Below, piece by piece: positions 31,533-41,041 of a stretch of 64,000 nt of DNA. Each line of letters begins with the position of its first letter. The stretch's first letter is position 1. The position numbers and the translations under genes are program-made. This DNA comes from CBDFLD01 sp965249005 (GTDB lineage Bacteria; Acidobacteriota; UBA6911). The notes beneath the pieces are model-generated. The model saw only the letters and a list, made by a program, of their open reading frames with translations, searched no databases and had not been told where the DNA came from. The stretch lies in the NCBI GenBank assembly GCA_965249005.1, contig CBDFLD010000016.1, forward strand, positions 186,001 through 250,000, written 5' to 3'.

Positions 31533-31775
31533 GATGACTCCTCAATACGACTCTCTAGACCCATTCGTTGCACTGCCCACCGAGCTCCGTGGATTTACCA
31601 CTTTGAGCTTTGTCCCAGGCACGATATCTTACTGGAACTGGAGCCGAAATGGGCAATGCTCCGGCATGTTTCTGGCCAGCTCCCCAAGATACAGCAATCC
31701 AGGCTGCATTTTGGGCTGTCTCAGCCAGCCGCGACGCCGAAACCAAAAAGATCGTGTCATGAAAGGACCCATCTC

Positions 31776-33326
31776 ATGATGAACTCCGAAATCGAATCCA
31801 AGGGAAGAATCCGGTGGGCGTTCGGTTTGGGCGTTTGCCTGACGGCCGTCGCTATCCTGTTGTGGCTCTGGGGGTTCAGCGGGCGGGAAGGCCAGAGCAA
31901 GGTCATGCTGACAGGGCTCACTTTCATACTCAGCAGCCTGGCGCTTTTGATCTGGCTTCATTTTTTTTCGGGCGCTTCCAAGGGAGCCAAGGCGAGGGTC
32001 TGGGGAGTGGTGATCCTTGCAATTTTCTTGTTCATCGCGCTGTTTCGCTACCGCGGCTTAACCGGTGACTTCGCACCCGTTTTCGAGCCCCGCTGGGCCA
32101 CGGCCGGCCGGAGCTTCTCCGCTAAGGCCGCTGGCGACTTGGATCAGCCGTTTCACTTTCCACAATTTCTGGGGCCGTCACGAAATGGCGTTCTGAGCGG
32201 TGTGCGTCTGGCGCCCGACTGGGAGACTTCCCCTCCGGTACTGATGTGGCGCCGCCCTATGGGCACGGGATGGTCAGGTTTCGCCGTCATGGGAAACAGG
32301 GCGGTCACCCAGGAACAGCGAGACGGGAACGAACGGGTTGTCTGCCATGATCTGCAAACCGGACAGCTCCTGTGGACTTCGGATTCCAGCGCGGGCTATG
32401 AGTCCGCTATCGCGGGGGACGGACCTCGGGCTACACCAACGATCGTCGCGGATCGCGTTTTTGCCCTCGGGACCAACGGTCTGCTCCGGTGCCTGGATCT
32501 GGAAAGCGGACGCACTCTGTGGTCTCAGGATACCTTGACCGACAACGGGGCAGGACTTCCGCAATGGGGCAAAAGCTGCTCGCCGTTGGCCTGGAAACAC
32601 CTGATCGTCGTCAGCGCGGGAGGGCCAGCGGGTAGGTCGCTGGTTGCCTACGAACAGGCCAGTGGTCGGATGGCCTGGCACGGCGGCGATGATCCCTCGG
32701 GATACAGCTCGCCCGCCGGGATGACCCTTTCCGGTGTCGAGCAAATCGTAATTTTCAATTCGAACAGCGTCACGGCGCATAGTCCGGAAAATGGCCAGGT
32801 GCTCTGGAGATTTGATTGGCCGAGCCGGCAGCCCAACGTGATGCAACCGCTGCCGGTGAGCGAAAACAGATTGCTGGTCTCTTCCGGTTACGGTGTGGGG
32901 AGCAAGCTTCTGCAGATCGATCCGGGATCGGGCAGCACGAAAATGGACGCGAGCCTCATCTGGGAAAGCAACAGGCTAAAGGCGAAGTTTACCAACCTGG
33001 TTCTCTATCAGGGGCTCGTATACGGCTTGGACGACGGAATTCTGGTTTGTCTGGATCCGGCAACGGGCCAGCGAAAATGGAAACGCGGAAGGTATGGTCA
33101 CGGGCAGGTGCTTTTGGTCGAAGATCTACTCTTGATCCAGACGGAAGCCGGGGAGATCGTCCTCGCGGCCCCGAACCCTGAAAAACTCACGGAACTGAGC
33201 CGTTTTCGGGTGATGGACGGCAAGCTCTGGAACCCTCCGACCCTGGTCGGTCGCTATCTTATCGTGCGCAACGAACGCGAGGCCGCTCTTTTCGAGCTTC
33301 CCGTCTTGTCGACATCCGGCGACTAG
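31776..33326 (+). CDS. membrane-anchored PQQ-type beta-propeller protein
   Basis: From ATG 31776 (AAGGA 8 bases upstream) the product has three N-terminal membrane helices (FGLGVCLTAVAILLWLWGF, FILSSLALLIWLHFF, VVILAIFLFIALF), then a PQQ-like WD-type propeller with repeats such as DLQTGQLLWTSD, DLESGRTLWSQ and DPATGQRKWKRGR. No bound-cofactor or catalytic Asp/Glu pair is obvious, so it may be a scaffold or binding protein in the periplasm rather than a dehydrogenase. A 5' extension of the frame to 31473 is not protein-like. Confidence 0.8.
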   Translation: MMNSEIESKGRIRWAFGLGVCLTAVAILLWLWGFSGREGQSKVMLTGLTFILSSLALLIWLHFFSGASKGAKARVWGVVILAIFLFIALFRYRGLTGDFAPVFEPRWATAGRSFSAKAAGDLDQPFHFPQFLGPSRNGVLSGVRLAPDWETSPPVLMWRRPMGTGWSGFAVMGNRAVTQEQRDGNERVVCHDLQTGQLLWTSDSSAGYESAIAGDGPRATPTIVADRVFALGTNGLLRCLDLESGRTLWSQDTLTDNGAGLPQWGKSCSPLAWKHLIVVSAGGPAGRSLVAYEQASGRMAWHGGDDPSGYSSPAGMTLSGVEQIVIFNSNSVTAHSPENGQVLWRFDWPSRQPNVMQPLPVSENRLLVSSGYGVGSKLLQIDPGSGSTKMDASLIWESNRLKAKFTNLVLYQGLVYGLDDGILVCLDPATGQRKWKRGRYGHGQVLLVEDLLLIQTEAGEIVLAAPNPEKLTELSRFRVMDGKLWNPPTLVGRYLIVRNEREAALFELPVLSTSGD

Positions 33327-33424
33327 CAACGATCCTTGGTACTTCCGTTCGTAAACAAGGGGGTTGTGGATACGCGCTTTCTCATGGTCGGATGCCGTCC
33401 TTTCCGGCCGTAACAAACGTTAGT

Positions 33425-33445
33425 GTATTCACAAACAGGGGTACT
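33425..33445 (+). repeat. 21-bp dispersed repeat, copy 1
   Basis: Core CACAAACAGGGG within GTATTC...TACT. A near-identical copy lies at 45399-45419 (inverted) and another at 48923-48943. This copy ends 24 bases before the M14 peptidase start codon. Confidence 0.7.
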
Positions 33446-33469
33446 TGTCCCCAACTGCGGTCCCGCGAT

Positions 33470-35149
33470 ATGACTTCACGAAGAATGATTCGGCTCCTGA
33501 CCTTCGCAGCCTGTATCTGGGGCTCCGGCGCTTCTGCCCAGGATCTCGCTGCTCCTGCCGAGACGGCCGACTTTCAGCAGCGTGGCACGCCCTACGGCCC
33601 GTTGATGGATTTCGTCGACCAGCTTGAATCACACAGTGACTTGATTTACCTGCAGACATTGACTGAAACACTCATGGAGCGTTCTGTCCTGCTTTGCATT
33701 CTCTCGGACCCCCCCGTTTACCGCAGCCAGGAAGCCCTGGCGTCGGGCAAACCTATCGTTCTAATTGTCAACAACGTTCACGGGGGAGAATACGCAGGAA
33801 AGGACGCGTCGCTCATCCTGATGCGGGATCTGGCGCTTGGTGATTTGAGGCCACTGCTCGAGCAGGTGATCGTTTTGATCGTGCCCACCATAAACCCGGA
33901 CGGCGCGGAGCGGTACCGGCGCACCAACGAACAACGCTTGGACTTGAACCGGGACTACATCAAGCTGGAATCAAAAGAAGTCCGTGCGCTGGTCACACGA
34001 GTGATTGCCGACTGGCAACCCGATGTTCACGTCGATACCCATAATGGAGGATCTCCGCCGTATACATTGACCTATCAAACCTGTCTCAACCCGAGTTGTG
34101 ATTCCGACCTCGTGGCGCTGGCAAACGACACGATCCTTCCAGCAGTTCGCGAGGCACTCCGGAGGGAGAACTATGACGGTTTCTGGTATCGCGGACCGTC
34201 GCTGCTCGACGGCAAGCAGGGCTGGGCCCCCACGTCTTGTGAGCCTCGGAAGCACCACACCTACTCGGTCTTGAGCAACATGATCGGACTACTTTTCGAG
34301 TCGCCGGCGGGTAGTCATCGAATCGTGGATAGTGGCTCTCGTGTGGTCGCAGTCGAGGCCAGGGAGCGTTACCGCCACCAGGTAAGGGGACAGTACCTCG
34401 GCTTGAGGGAGGTAATCCGCTATGCGGCGAAGAACGGCAACCATCTCCGTGCAATGGTTCGCGCGGCGAGAGAAAGAACGATTCTGCTCGGTCTCGATGA
34501 TTCGGACAACGATCCCGTTGTGATCGAGTACCAACAGGCGGAGGCTGCGAGTGCGGAATTCTGGAGGATTCGAGGCTGGGCCCCCTCCGACGACCCTGAG
34601 GCTCCCGACCAAGAACAGGAGTACGAAAAAGTCGTCCTTCCCCTGTTTACAAGATTCGTAACGACCCGCACGGCGACCCGACCCTGGGGATACCTACTTC
34701 CGCCCGATCTCGAGACTGTCGTGCCGTTGCTGTTGGAACACGGGATTGCGGTCAAGAGGTTGACCCATCCGCTCGATGCCGAAGTGGAGATCTATTATGC
34801 CAACCAGATCAGCCGGCAACGTTACTTTCAGGGGCACTTTCTCACGAGCGTCCGAGTGGCAAAGGAAACCGAACGAGCAAACCTGCCGCCGGGTTCCTTT
34901 TTCGTCCCTACCGCACAGGCCAAGGGCAATCTGGTCTGCTACCTGCTGGAGCCAGAGACCGACGACAATCTCATTACCTGGAATTTTCTGGACCGCTACG
35001 TGAACCACGCCGAAGCACCGGCCGAAGGCCACGGCGCGCCGCGAAAAGTCAAAGCGCCCATTCCCATCTATCGCCTGATGAAACAGATAAAGATCTCGGG
35101 TGTGCTACTAAACAACCCCTCTTCTGGACCCGGCCGATACCCCCGGTGA
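33470..35149 (+). CDS. M14-family zinc carboxypeptidase-like protein, secreted
   Basis: The start at 33470 yields a signal peptide (MIRLLTFAACIWGSGASAQ). The M14 zinc site is visible as VHGGEYAGKD (HxxE) and DVHVDTHNG (His), with NPDGAERYRR in between as in carboxypeptidases and related amidohydrolases. About 560 residues is longer than the catalytic domain; the C-terminal part (PDDPEAPDQEQEYEKVVL onward) has no family I recognise. It likely removes C-terminal residues from peptides in the periplasm. Confidence 0.85.
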   Translation: MTSRRMIRLLTFAACIWGSGASAQDLAAPAETADFQQRGTPYGPLMDFVDQLESHSDLIYLQTLTETLMERSVLLCILSDPPVYRSQEALASGKPIVLIVNNVHGGEYAGKDASLILMRDLALGDLRPLLEQVIVLIVPTINPDGAERYRRTNEQRLDLNRDYIKLESKEVRALVTRVIADWQPDVHVDTHNGGSPPYTLTYQTCLNPSCDSDLVALANDTILPAVREALRRENYDGFWYRGPSLLDGKQGWAPTSCEPRKHHTYSVLSNMIGLLFESPAGSHRIVDSGSRVVAVEARERYRHQVRGQYLGLREVIRYAAKNGNHLRAMVRAARERTILLGLDDSDNDPVVIEYQQAEAASAEFWRIRGWAPSDDPEAPDQEQEYEKVVLPLFTRFVTTRTATRPWGYLLPPDLETVVPLLLEHGIAVKRLTHPLDAEVEIYYANQISRQRYFQGHFLTSVRVAKETERANLPPGSFFVPTAQAKGNLVCYLLEPETDDNLITWNFLDRYVNHAEAPAEGHGAPRKVKAPIPIYRLMKQIKISGVLLNNPSSGPGRYPR

Positions 35150-35190
35150 CTATGTACCGTTGTACGCGATTACGGTAGAATCTTCCCGCC

Positions 35191-36273
35191 ATGACTAGCA
35201 AGGGCAGGCCGTCGCAAGAGTCGGATGTTATCGATGTTCGATCCGACGAGCGCTTCGATAAAGAGAAACTCCAGGACTATTTAGCGGGTCGAATCGTGGG
35301 CGGCAATCAAGTCCTGACCGTCCGGCAATTTGGAGGAGGACACGCCAATCTTACGTACCTGCTCCAGTTTGGGCAAGGCCCCGCCAGTAAGGAGTATGTC
35401 CTGCGCCGGCCGCCCCTTGGTCCGGTGGCACCGGGGTCCCACGACATGAAGCGTGAGTTTCGCGCCCTTTCGGTGCTGTGGAAAGAGTTTCCGGTGGCTC
35501 CGAAGGCGCTGTTGTTGTGCGAGGACACCGAAATCCTCGGGTGCGATTTTTTTGTCATGGAGCGTCTGGGAGGAATCGTGGTCCGGAAGACGATACCACC
35601 AGAATTCGGGAACGGCCAGGATCCGATCGCCAACCGCAGGCTCTCGGAGGTCACCATCGACACCCTGGTGGATTTTCACAGGGTCGATCCCGTGTCGATA
35701 GGATTGGACAAACTCGGCAAGCCAGATGGGTTCTTGAAGCGCCAAGTGCAAGGGTGGACCGATCGGTACGAACGATGCAAGACTCATGATTCGGCCGTCG
35801 CGGAAGATCTCAGTCGATGGCTGATCGACCACCTGCCCACGTCTCCCCACTGGACTCTCCTTCACAACGACTGGAGATTGGACAACATGGCCGTGGATCC
35901 GGACGACCCGGGCCGGTGCGTGGCGGTTTATGATTGGGACATGTGTACCGTCGGGGATCCGCTCTGCGACCTCGGAACGCTTCTCTGCTCCTGGTTCGAC
36001 CCGGGAGAGGAGATCATGGGTCCCGGATCAATGCCGAGTCAGACCAACGGTTTCATGAATCGCAGGCAGGCCATTGCGCGGTACGGGGAACGCTCCGGGA
36101 CGGACATCCAGACCATGGATTACTATCAAGTCTTCGGTGTCTTCAAGATGGCGGTCGTGGTGCAGCAGATATACTTCCGCTACCACGAGGGACAGACACA
36201 GGACCGCCGCTTCGCACGAATGGGGGAAGACGCAGATCGAATGATGAAACGGGCAGCCTCCATGCGCCCGTAA
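35191..36273 (+). CDS. APH-fold phosphotransferase (ACAD10/FadE36-like)
   Basis: This 360-residue kinase-fold protein has the nucleotide loop QFGGGHANLTYLL, the Brenner motif LLHNDWRLDNM (HxDxxxxN) and the metal-binding YDWDMCTVGDPLCDLG. This layout matches the aminoglycoside-phosphotransferase-like proteins near acyl-CoA dehydrogenases rather than antibiotic-resistance enzymes. The substrate may be a small hydroxylated acyl compound; that is inference. It ends 22 bases before the converging Nramp-like gene. Confidence 0.85.
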   Translation: MTSKGRPSQESDVIDVRSDERFDKEKLQDYLAGRIVGGNQVLTVRQFGGGHANLTYLLQFGQGPASKEYVLRRPPLGPVAPGSHDMKREFRALSVLWKEFPVAPKALLLCEDTEILGCDFFVMERLGGIVVRKTIPPEFGNGQDPIANRRLSEVTIDTLVDFHRVDPVSIGLDKLGKPDGFLKRQVQGWTDRYERCKTHDSAVAEDLSRWLIDHLPTSPHWTLLHNDWRLDNMAVDPDDPGRCVAVYDWDMCTVGDPLCDLGTLLCSWFDPGEEIMGPGSMPSQTNGFMNRRQAIARYGERSGTDIQTMDYYQVFGVFKMAVVVQQIYFRYHEGQTQDRRFARMGEDADRMMKRAASMRP

Positions 36274-36295
36274 CTCTTGATTTTCCCATCGGTTC

Positions 36296-37768
36296 TCAGA
36301 GCCCTCCCCAACCAAATACGCGAGCAAGTATCAACAGCCCCATCATTGCGGTAAATACGGCAAGACTACCCCAGCCAAACCAGGCCGCAAACCTGGATGG
36401 ATAAAAATCACGGTCTGCCTTTGAGATCACCGCAAAACAATAGTAGAGGTTCAAACCATAGAGAACTGGAGCGACGACGTACGATAGAGCCGATGCGGCG
36501 AGGACGAGCCAGACGGGTTGCTGCACTCCAGCTATTATCGCAATGGCCCCACCCAAGGAGAACCACATAGTGAAACGGTAGAGATTGGATTCACAATACC
36601 ATTCTCCGTTCCGACGGTCCGCCGGGCTGCCTTTGCCGATTCCCTGCGAAGCGGCCGTGGCTCGGAACAGATTTCGGCAGCACGCTCCGACAACACGGGG
36701 CCAACCGTCGAAGTAGTTGAAGGAAGTGGAAAACGTTGCCGCAAATGCGCTGATCAGGAAGAGAATCATCATCCAGGGTCCGACACTCTTCGTGAAGATG
36801 CCGGCAATCTCACCCATGACCGCGTTCCCTTCCACCGGACTGGGATACAGCCAGACGGCTGCAAGCAGTAGGAAGAGGCAGGCCATGACAAATGAGGCCA
36901 GATGCCCCAACCGAAAGTCCCACAAGCCAATGTGTAGCCACCGGCGGCGGTATTCGAGCGCTTCCGCAGTCAGCAGATCGGTCTGAACCGACAAGTCGGC
37001 CGAAGCGGCATCGAATGGGTCGAAAGGAGTTGCCAGTCCTTGCTGCTCCTGCAGCTGCCGGATTCTCGCCATGCCCACCTGCTTGGCCTTTCCCCACTCG
37101 GAGGCCTGCAAAGATACATCGATTCCCGTAGGCAACAATCCCAGGAGGGCTGCAACGATCCACCAGGAGCCGTCCGGCATCTCGATGCCCACAAGGTGGG
37201 CCGCTGCGGACAAAGGCGCCGGTTCGACGCAATAGATCACCACGGTGGAAATCAGGAGTGCTCCCGCGCAGGCCTTCGCGACGATCTCCATCACCGAGTA
37301 CTTCCCGGTCTGGATCAGAGCCACGGAGACACTACCCAGCAAGAATGCGTGGACCACGATTGGAATATCCAAGCCGAGATACTCCGTCGAGACGAAATAA
37401 AACACCGCCGACGCGGCGATCAGCCTCCCGGCCTGACCTACCACACACTGCAGAAGGGTTGTCACCAGGACATACCAAAGAGGCCACTTACGCCATGCGG
37501 TCGAGTAGGCATCGAGCATGCTCCGTCCGGTGGCGTACGTGAACCGGAAGGCCATTTCGAAGCCGTAATACTTGAACGCGTACGCCGCGGGGACGCACCA
37601 GAGCAAGGCGTATTCGAATCTTCCTCCGGCCACCGGCGCCGTAACGAGATGACTGGTCCCGACACCTGTCATCATCAGAATCGTACCAGGACCGAAATGA
37701 CGGATCATGGCGCGCCAGGAAAGACTCGGCGGATCGAGTGATCCCAGATCATGAAGGTTTTTTGACAT
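36296..37768 (-). CDS. Nramp-like membrane transporter with altered metal-site motifs
   Basis: About 490 residues with some 11 hydrophobic segments fit the Nramp fold (FGPGTILMMTGVGTSHLVTAP as TM1, ALLGLLPTGIDVSLQASEWGK as TM6). The canonical DPGN of TM1 and MPH of TM6, which bind divalent metal, are not present (GPGT...GVGTSH and GLLPTGID). Either the substrate is not a classical Mn/Fe ion or the site is remodelled. Confidence 0.75.
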   Translation of the reverse strand: MSKNLHDLGSLDPPSLSWRAMIRHFGPGTILMMTGVGTSHLVTAPVAGGRFEYALLWCVPAAYAFKYYGFEMAFRFTYATGRSMLDAYSTAWRKWPLWYVLVTTLLQCVVGQAGRLIAASAVFYFVSTEYLGLDIPIVVHAFLLGSVSVALIQTGKYSVMEIVAKACAGALLISTVVIYCVEPAPLSAAAHLVGIEMPDGSWWIVAALLGLLPTGIDVSLQASEWGKAKQVGMARIRQLQEQQGLATPFDPFDAASADLSVQTDLLTAEALEYRRRWLHIGLWDFRLGHLASFVMACLFLLLAAVWLYPSPVEGNAVMGEIAGIFTKSVGPWMMILFLISAFAATFSTSFNYFDGWPRVVGACCRNLFRATAASQGIGKGSPADRRNGEWYCESNLYRFTMWFSLGGAIAIIAGVQQPVWLVLAASALSYVVAPVLYGLNLYYCFAVISKADRDFYPSRFAAWFGWGSLAVFTAMMGLLILARVFGWGGL

Positions 37769-37866
37769 TTCGTAATCGAGGCTATCTGCTATCCTGGTAC
37801 GTCCACGCGCCGGTTCGATTTGCGGCTCGCAAGCCTTCGTCGCAAACCAAAACCAGAAGGTGATCT

Positions 37867-39606
37867 ATGAAAAAATCATTCGTCTTAACGCTCTTTTTGA
37901 TCTCGACCATCCTCTCGAGCATCCTGGCGGTTGTCCCCGTCTCGAGTCAAGACAATCCCCAATCCCAATCCGCGAGGCGAGCGAAACGGCTCTCGACTCC
38001 GCGTCAGACGATCGAGAACTTCCTCGAATTCCAAAACCAGCCTGGGATCAATCTCGACATTGCCTCGGAGGGATTGCGCAGCGATGCCTCCCTCTCAGGA
38101 GAGCAACGAAGAATGCTCGCGCGCCAGCTCAAGCAGGTGCTCGACGGGCGCGCACTATATGTGGAGCTCGGAGCAATCCCGGACGAACCCGACTACGTGG
38201 ATCCCACAGGCGCGGCGCTGTATCGGCCGTTTCCGAACCGGCTTCCCCAGTTTTACGTGACGAAGGTGGGAGCGGACTGGCTCTTTGCCCGGGAGGCCGT
38301 GGACGCTATCCCCGCCCTGTACGCGCAGACCTTCTCACTCACCGCCGCCTGGTTGATTCAACTCCTCCCAGAAGCGTTCCACCGCAGTTTTCTGGGACTG
38401 GCGCTCTGGCAATACGTGGGGTTGTTCTTGCTTATACTCGTGGGGCTTGTTCTACGTAAGGTCTCCGATTTTTTCCTGGATCGAGCCTTGTCTCGTGTCG
38501 TTCGCACGACACCCTGGCTGCAAAAAAAGGCGAAGCGGAGTCTCACCTTCGTCAAGCCAGCCGGCTTTCTGGTCATGGTCGGTTTCTTCTATTTCACCCA
38601 TTCCAATCTGCAGCTTCCGATCGGCGTGAGCCTCGGGGCCAGCGTCCTGCTGGAGCTTCTGATCGCTGTCGGCGTGATTTGGTTCGTTTTCGGCCTCATC
38701 GATCTACTGTCGGATTACCTGGTGCGGGCGACGGCAAAGACGGAAAGCAAGCTGGACGATCAGCTGGTTCCTTTGTTGCGCAAGGCGATGAAGGTATTCG
38801 TGTTCATTATGGCCGCCGTCACAATTGTGCAAAACTATGGATATTCGGTGACTTCATTCCTGGCAGGACTCGGCGTCGGGGGCATTGCCCTTGCGCTGGC
38901 CGCCAAGGACACACTGGCGAATTTTTTCGGATCCATCACCATCTTTGCTGACAAGCCTTTTCAGGTTGGAGATTGGGTGGTCATCGGAGATGTGGAAGGA
39001 ACGGTGGAAGAGGTGGGGTTTCGATCCACCCGTATACGCACCTTCTACAATTCCCTCGTTACGGTGCCGAACTCCAAACTCACCGATACCAGTATCGACA
39101 ACATGGGACTACGCCACTACCGCCGCATCAAGGAGGTACTGGGCCTCACCTACAGCACGAGCTCGGAGCAGATGCACGCTTTCGTAGAAGGTATCCGGGC
39201 CATCATCGTTGCCAACAAGTATATGAGAAAGGATTTCTATGAGATCCACTTCAACGGCTACGGGAACTATTCTCTCAACGTCCTGGTCTATTGTTTCCTG
39301 AGAGTCGACAGCTGGAGTGACGAGCTGCGCGAGAAGCACAACTTCTTCCTGGAGATATTACGGCTGGCCGAGAGAGTAGGAGTCGAGTTTGCGTTCCCGA
39401 CCCAGACGGTTCACGTGGACAGCGTCTACCAGCAACGGCCTCGCACCGTCGGCAAGTCGCTCTCGGGTTCTGAAATGGCGGAGGTCGTCGAAGAGTTCGG
39501 CCCTGGGGGCAAGCTCTCGCGGCCGCATGGGCCGGTAATGTCCAGAGACGGAAGGAAGATCGATTTCAGTGCAAGCGCGGCCTCCAAGACGGGAGACGGA
39601 GAGTGA
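37867..39606 (+). CDS. MscS-type mechanosensitive channel
   Basis: This 579-residue protein has an N-terminal signal (LTLFLISTILSSILAVVPVS), a periplasmic part, several membrane segments and the MscS pore and beta domain (LAGLGVGGIALALAAKDTLANFFG, then FADKPFQVGDWVVIG and VEEVGFRSTRIRTF). It opens on membrane tension and releases solutes. The alpha/beta domain (TYSTSSEQMHAFVEGI) follows. hisS follows after 66 bases. Confidence 0.92.
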   Translation: MKKSFVLTLFLISTILSSILAVVPVSSQDNPQSQSARRAKRLSTPRQTIENFLEFQNQPGINLDIASEGLRSDASLSGEQRRMLARQLKQVLDGRALYVELGAIPDEPDYVDPTGAALYRPFPNRLPQFYVTKVGADWLFAREAVDAIPALYAQTFSLTAAWLIQLLPEAFHRSFLGLALWQYVGLFLLILVGLVLRKVSDFFLDRALSRVVRTTPWLQKKAKRSLTFVKPAGFLVMVGFFYFTHSNLQLPIGVSLGASVLLELLIAVGVIWFVFGLIDLLSDYLVRATAKTESKLDDQLVPLLRKAMKVFVFIMAAVTIVQNYGYSVTSFLAGLGVGGIALALAAKDTLANFFGSITIFADKPFQVGDWVVIGDVEGTVEEVGFRSTRIRTFYNSLVTVPNSKLTDTSIDNMGLRHYRRIKEVLGLTYSTSSEQMHAFVEGIRAIIVANKYMRKDFYEIHFNGYGNYSLNVLVYCFLRVDSWSDELREKHNFFLEILRLAERVGVEFAFPTQTVHVDSVYQQRPRTVGKSLSGSEMAEVVEEFGPGGKLSRPHGPVMSRDGRKIDFSASAASKTGDGE

Positions 39607-39671
39607 CCCAACGATACCGATCGGGTACCATACCACACGATCGAGCATGAACCCATCGGAGCGTAACGCGA

Positions 39672-41030
39672 ATGGCACGCACTAGCCCTCCCAGCGGCAC
39701 ACGGGACTTTCTTTCGGATGAGCTTCGGAGGCGACGCCGGGTGATCGAGGTAATCCAGTCCATCTACGAGTCCTTCGGGTTCGAGCCACTGGAAACCCCG
39801 GCATTCGAAAACCTGTCTACACTCTTGGGGAAGTACGGGGAGGAGGGAGACCAGCTTCTCTTTCGGATCCTGCTCCGGGGAGAAAAGCTCCAACAGGTCG
39901 CGGCAACCCCGCATCCGAACCAGAATCAGTTGAGCGACCTAGCTCTCAAGTATGATTTGACCGTTCCGCTGGCCCGCGTTGTGGCCCGCCTGGGCAGTCA
40001 GCTGCCGAAGTTTTACAAACGTTATCAAATCCAACCGGTTTGGCGCGCCGACCGGCCAGCCAAGGGAAGGTACCGTGAGTTCATGCAATGCGACCTGGAC
40101 GTCTGCGGCAGCGCTTCCCTGACGGTCGAAGCGGAAATACTGACCGCGGCGTGCATGATCTACGATCGACTGGGATTCAAGGACTACGCCTTTCAGATCA
40201 ATCATCGCCAGCTCTTGCGCGGCCTCGTCGATTCTGCGGGGATCCCGGCAGATCAGGAATCCACGGCGCTGGTCGCCGTCGACAAGATCGACAAGATCGG
40301 GTTGGAAGGAGTCTCAAGGGAACTGACAAAACGTGGAATCGCCGACTCCTCCACCGAAGCCTTGCTGAACGCCCTCGACCGAACATCCCGATGGGAAGGG
40401 AACGCGGAAATGCTGGATCTGCTCCGGAATCTGTTAGACCAGCCGGCGGCGCAGCAGGGCCTGCACGATTTACAAACCATTCTGGATCTGACCCGGAATA
40501 CGGTGGCCGGTCCACGCCTCCGCGTTCAGCCCAGCCTCGCTCGAGGTCTCTCCTACTACACGGGCGCAATCTTTGAAGCCGTGAGCCCAGCAGGAGTGGG
40601 ATCGCTGGGGGGTGGAGGTCGGTATGACGAACTCATCGGAATGTTCTCGGCCAAACCCATCCCTGCCTGCGGTTACTCTCTTGGACTGGACCGAATCGTG
40701 TTGACGATGGAGCAGCTCGGGCTCTTCGAAGACACTCAAAGTGCGGTGACAATCCTTTTCGTCCACTTCCCCGACACGCTGCCGGAGATTCTAGAACTCG
40801 CCGGCCGCATTCGACAATTGGGAGTCGCTTGTGACGTGTATCCGGAAACGGCGGGCCTCAAGCAGCAGTTTCACTACGCGGCATCGCGCAAGACCCGCTA
40901 TGTTGCCTTTTTCGGAACCCGCGAAAAGGAATCACGGCAACTCAGACTCAAGAGGCAGACTGACGGTGTCGAGTGGGCACTCTCAATTGGCAGCCTCGAA
41001 TCCGAGCTACAGGACAAACAGATCCTTTGA
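39672..41030 (+). CDS. hisS: histidyl-tRNA synthetase
   Basis: This 452-residue class II synthetase has motif 2 (RYQIQPVWRADRPAKGRYREFMQCDLDV), the histidine-specific LARGLSYYTGAIFE and motif 3 GYSLGLDRIV. It charges tRNA-His. A HisZ regulatory paralog would lack strict motifs, so HisS is favoured. The C-terminal anticodon-binding domain is present but short, ending FFGTREKESRQLRLKRQ. Confidence 0.9.
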   Translation: MARTSPPSGTRDFLSDELRRRRRVIEVIQSIYESFGFEPLETPAFENLSTLLGKYGEEGDQLLFRILLRGEKLQQVAATPHPNQNQLSDLALKYDLTVPLARVVARLGSQLPKFYKRYQIQPVWRADRPAKGRYREFMQCDLDVCGSASLTVEAEILTAACMIYDRLGFKDYAFQINHRQLLRGLVDSAGIPADQESTALVAVDKIDKIGLEGVSRELTKRGIADSSTEALLNALDRTSRWEGNAEMLDLLRNLLDQPAAQQGLHDLQTILDLTRNTVAGPRLRVQPSLARGLSYYTGAIFEAVSPAGVGSLGGGGRYDELIGMFSAKPIPACGYSLGLDRIVLTMEQLGLFEDTQSAVTILFVHFPDTLPEILELAGRIRQLGVACDVYPETAGLKQQFHYAASRKTRYVAFFGTREKESRQLRLKRQTDGVEWALSIGSLESELQDKQIL

Positions 41031-41041
41031 TCATCTGAGCC

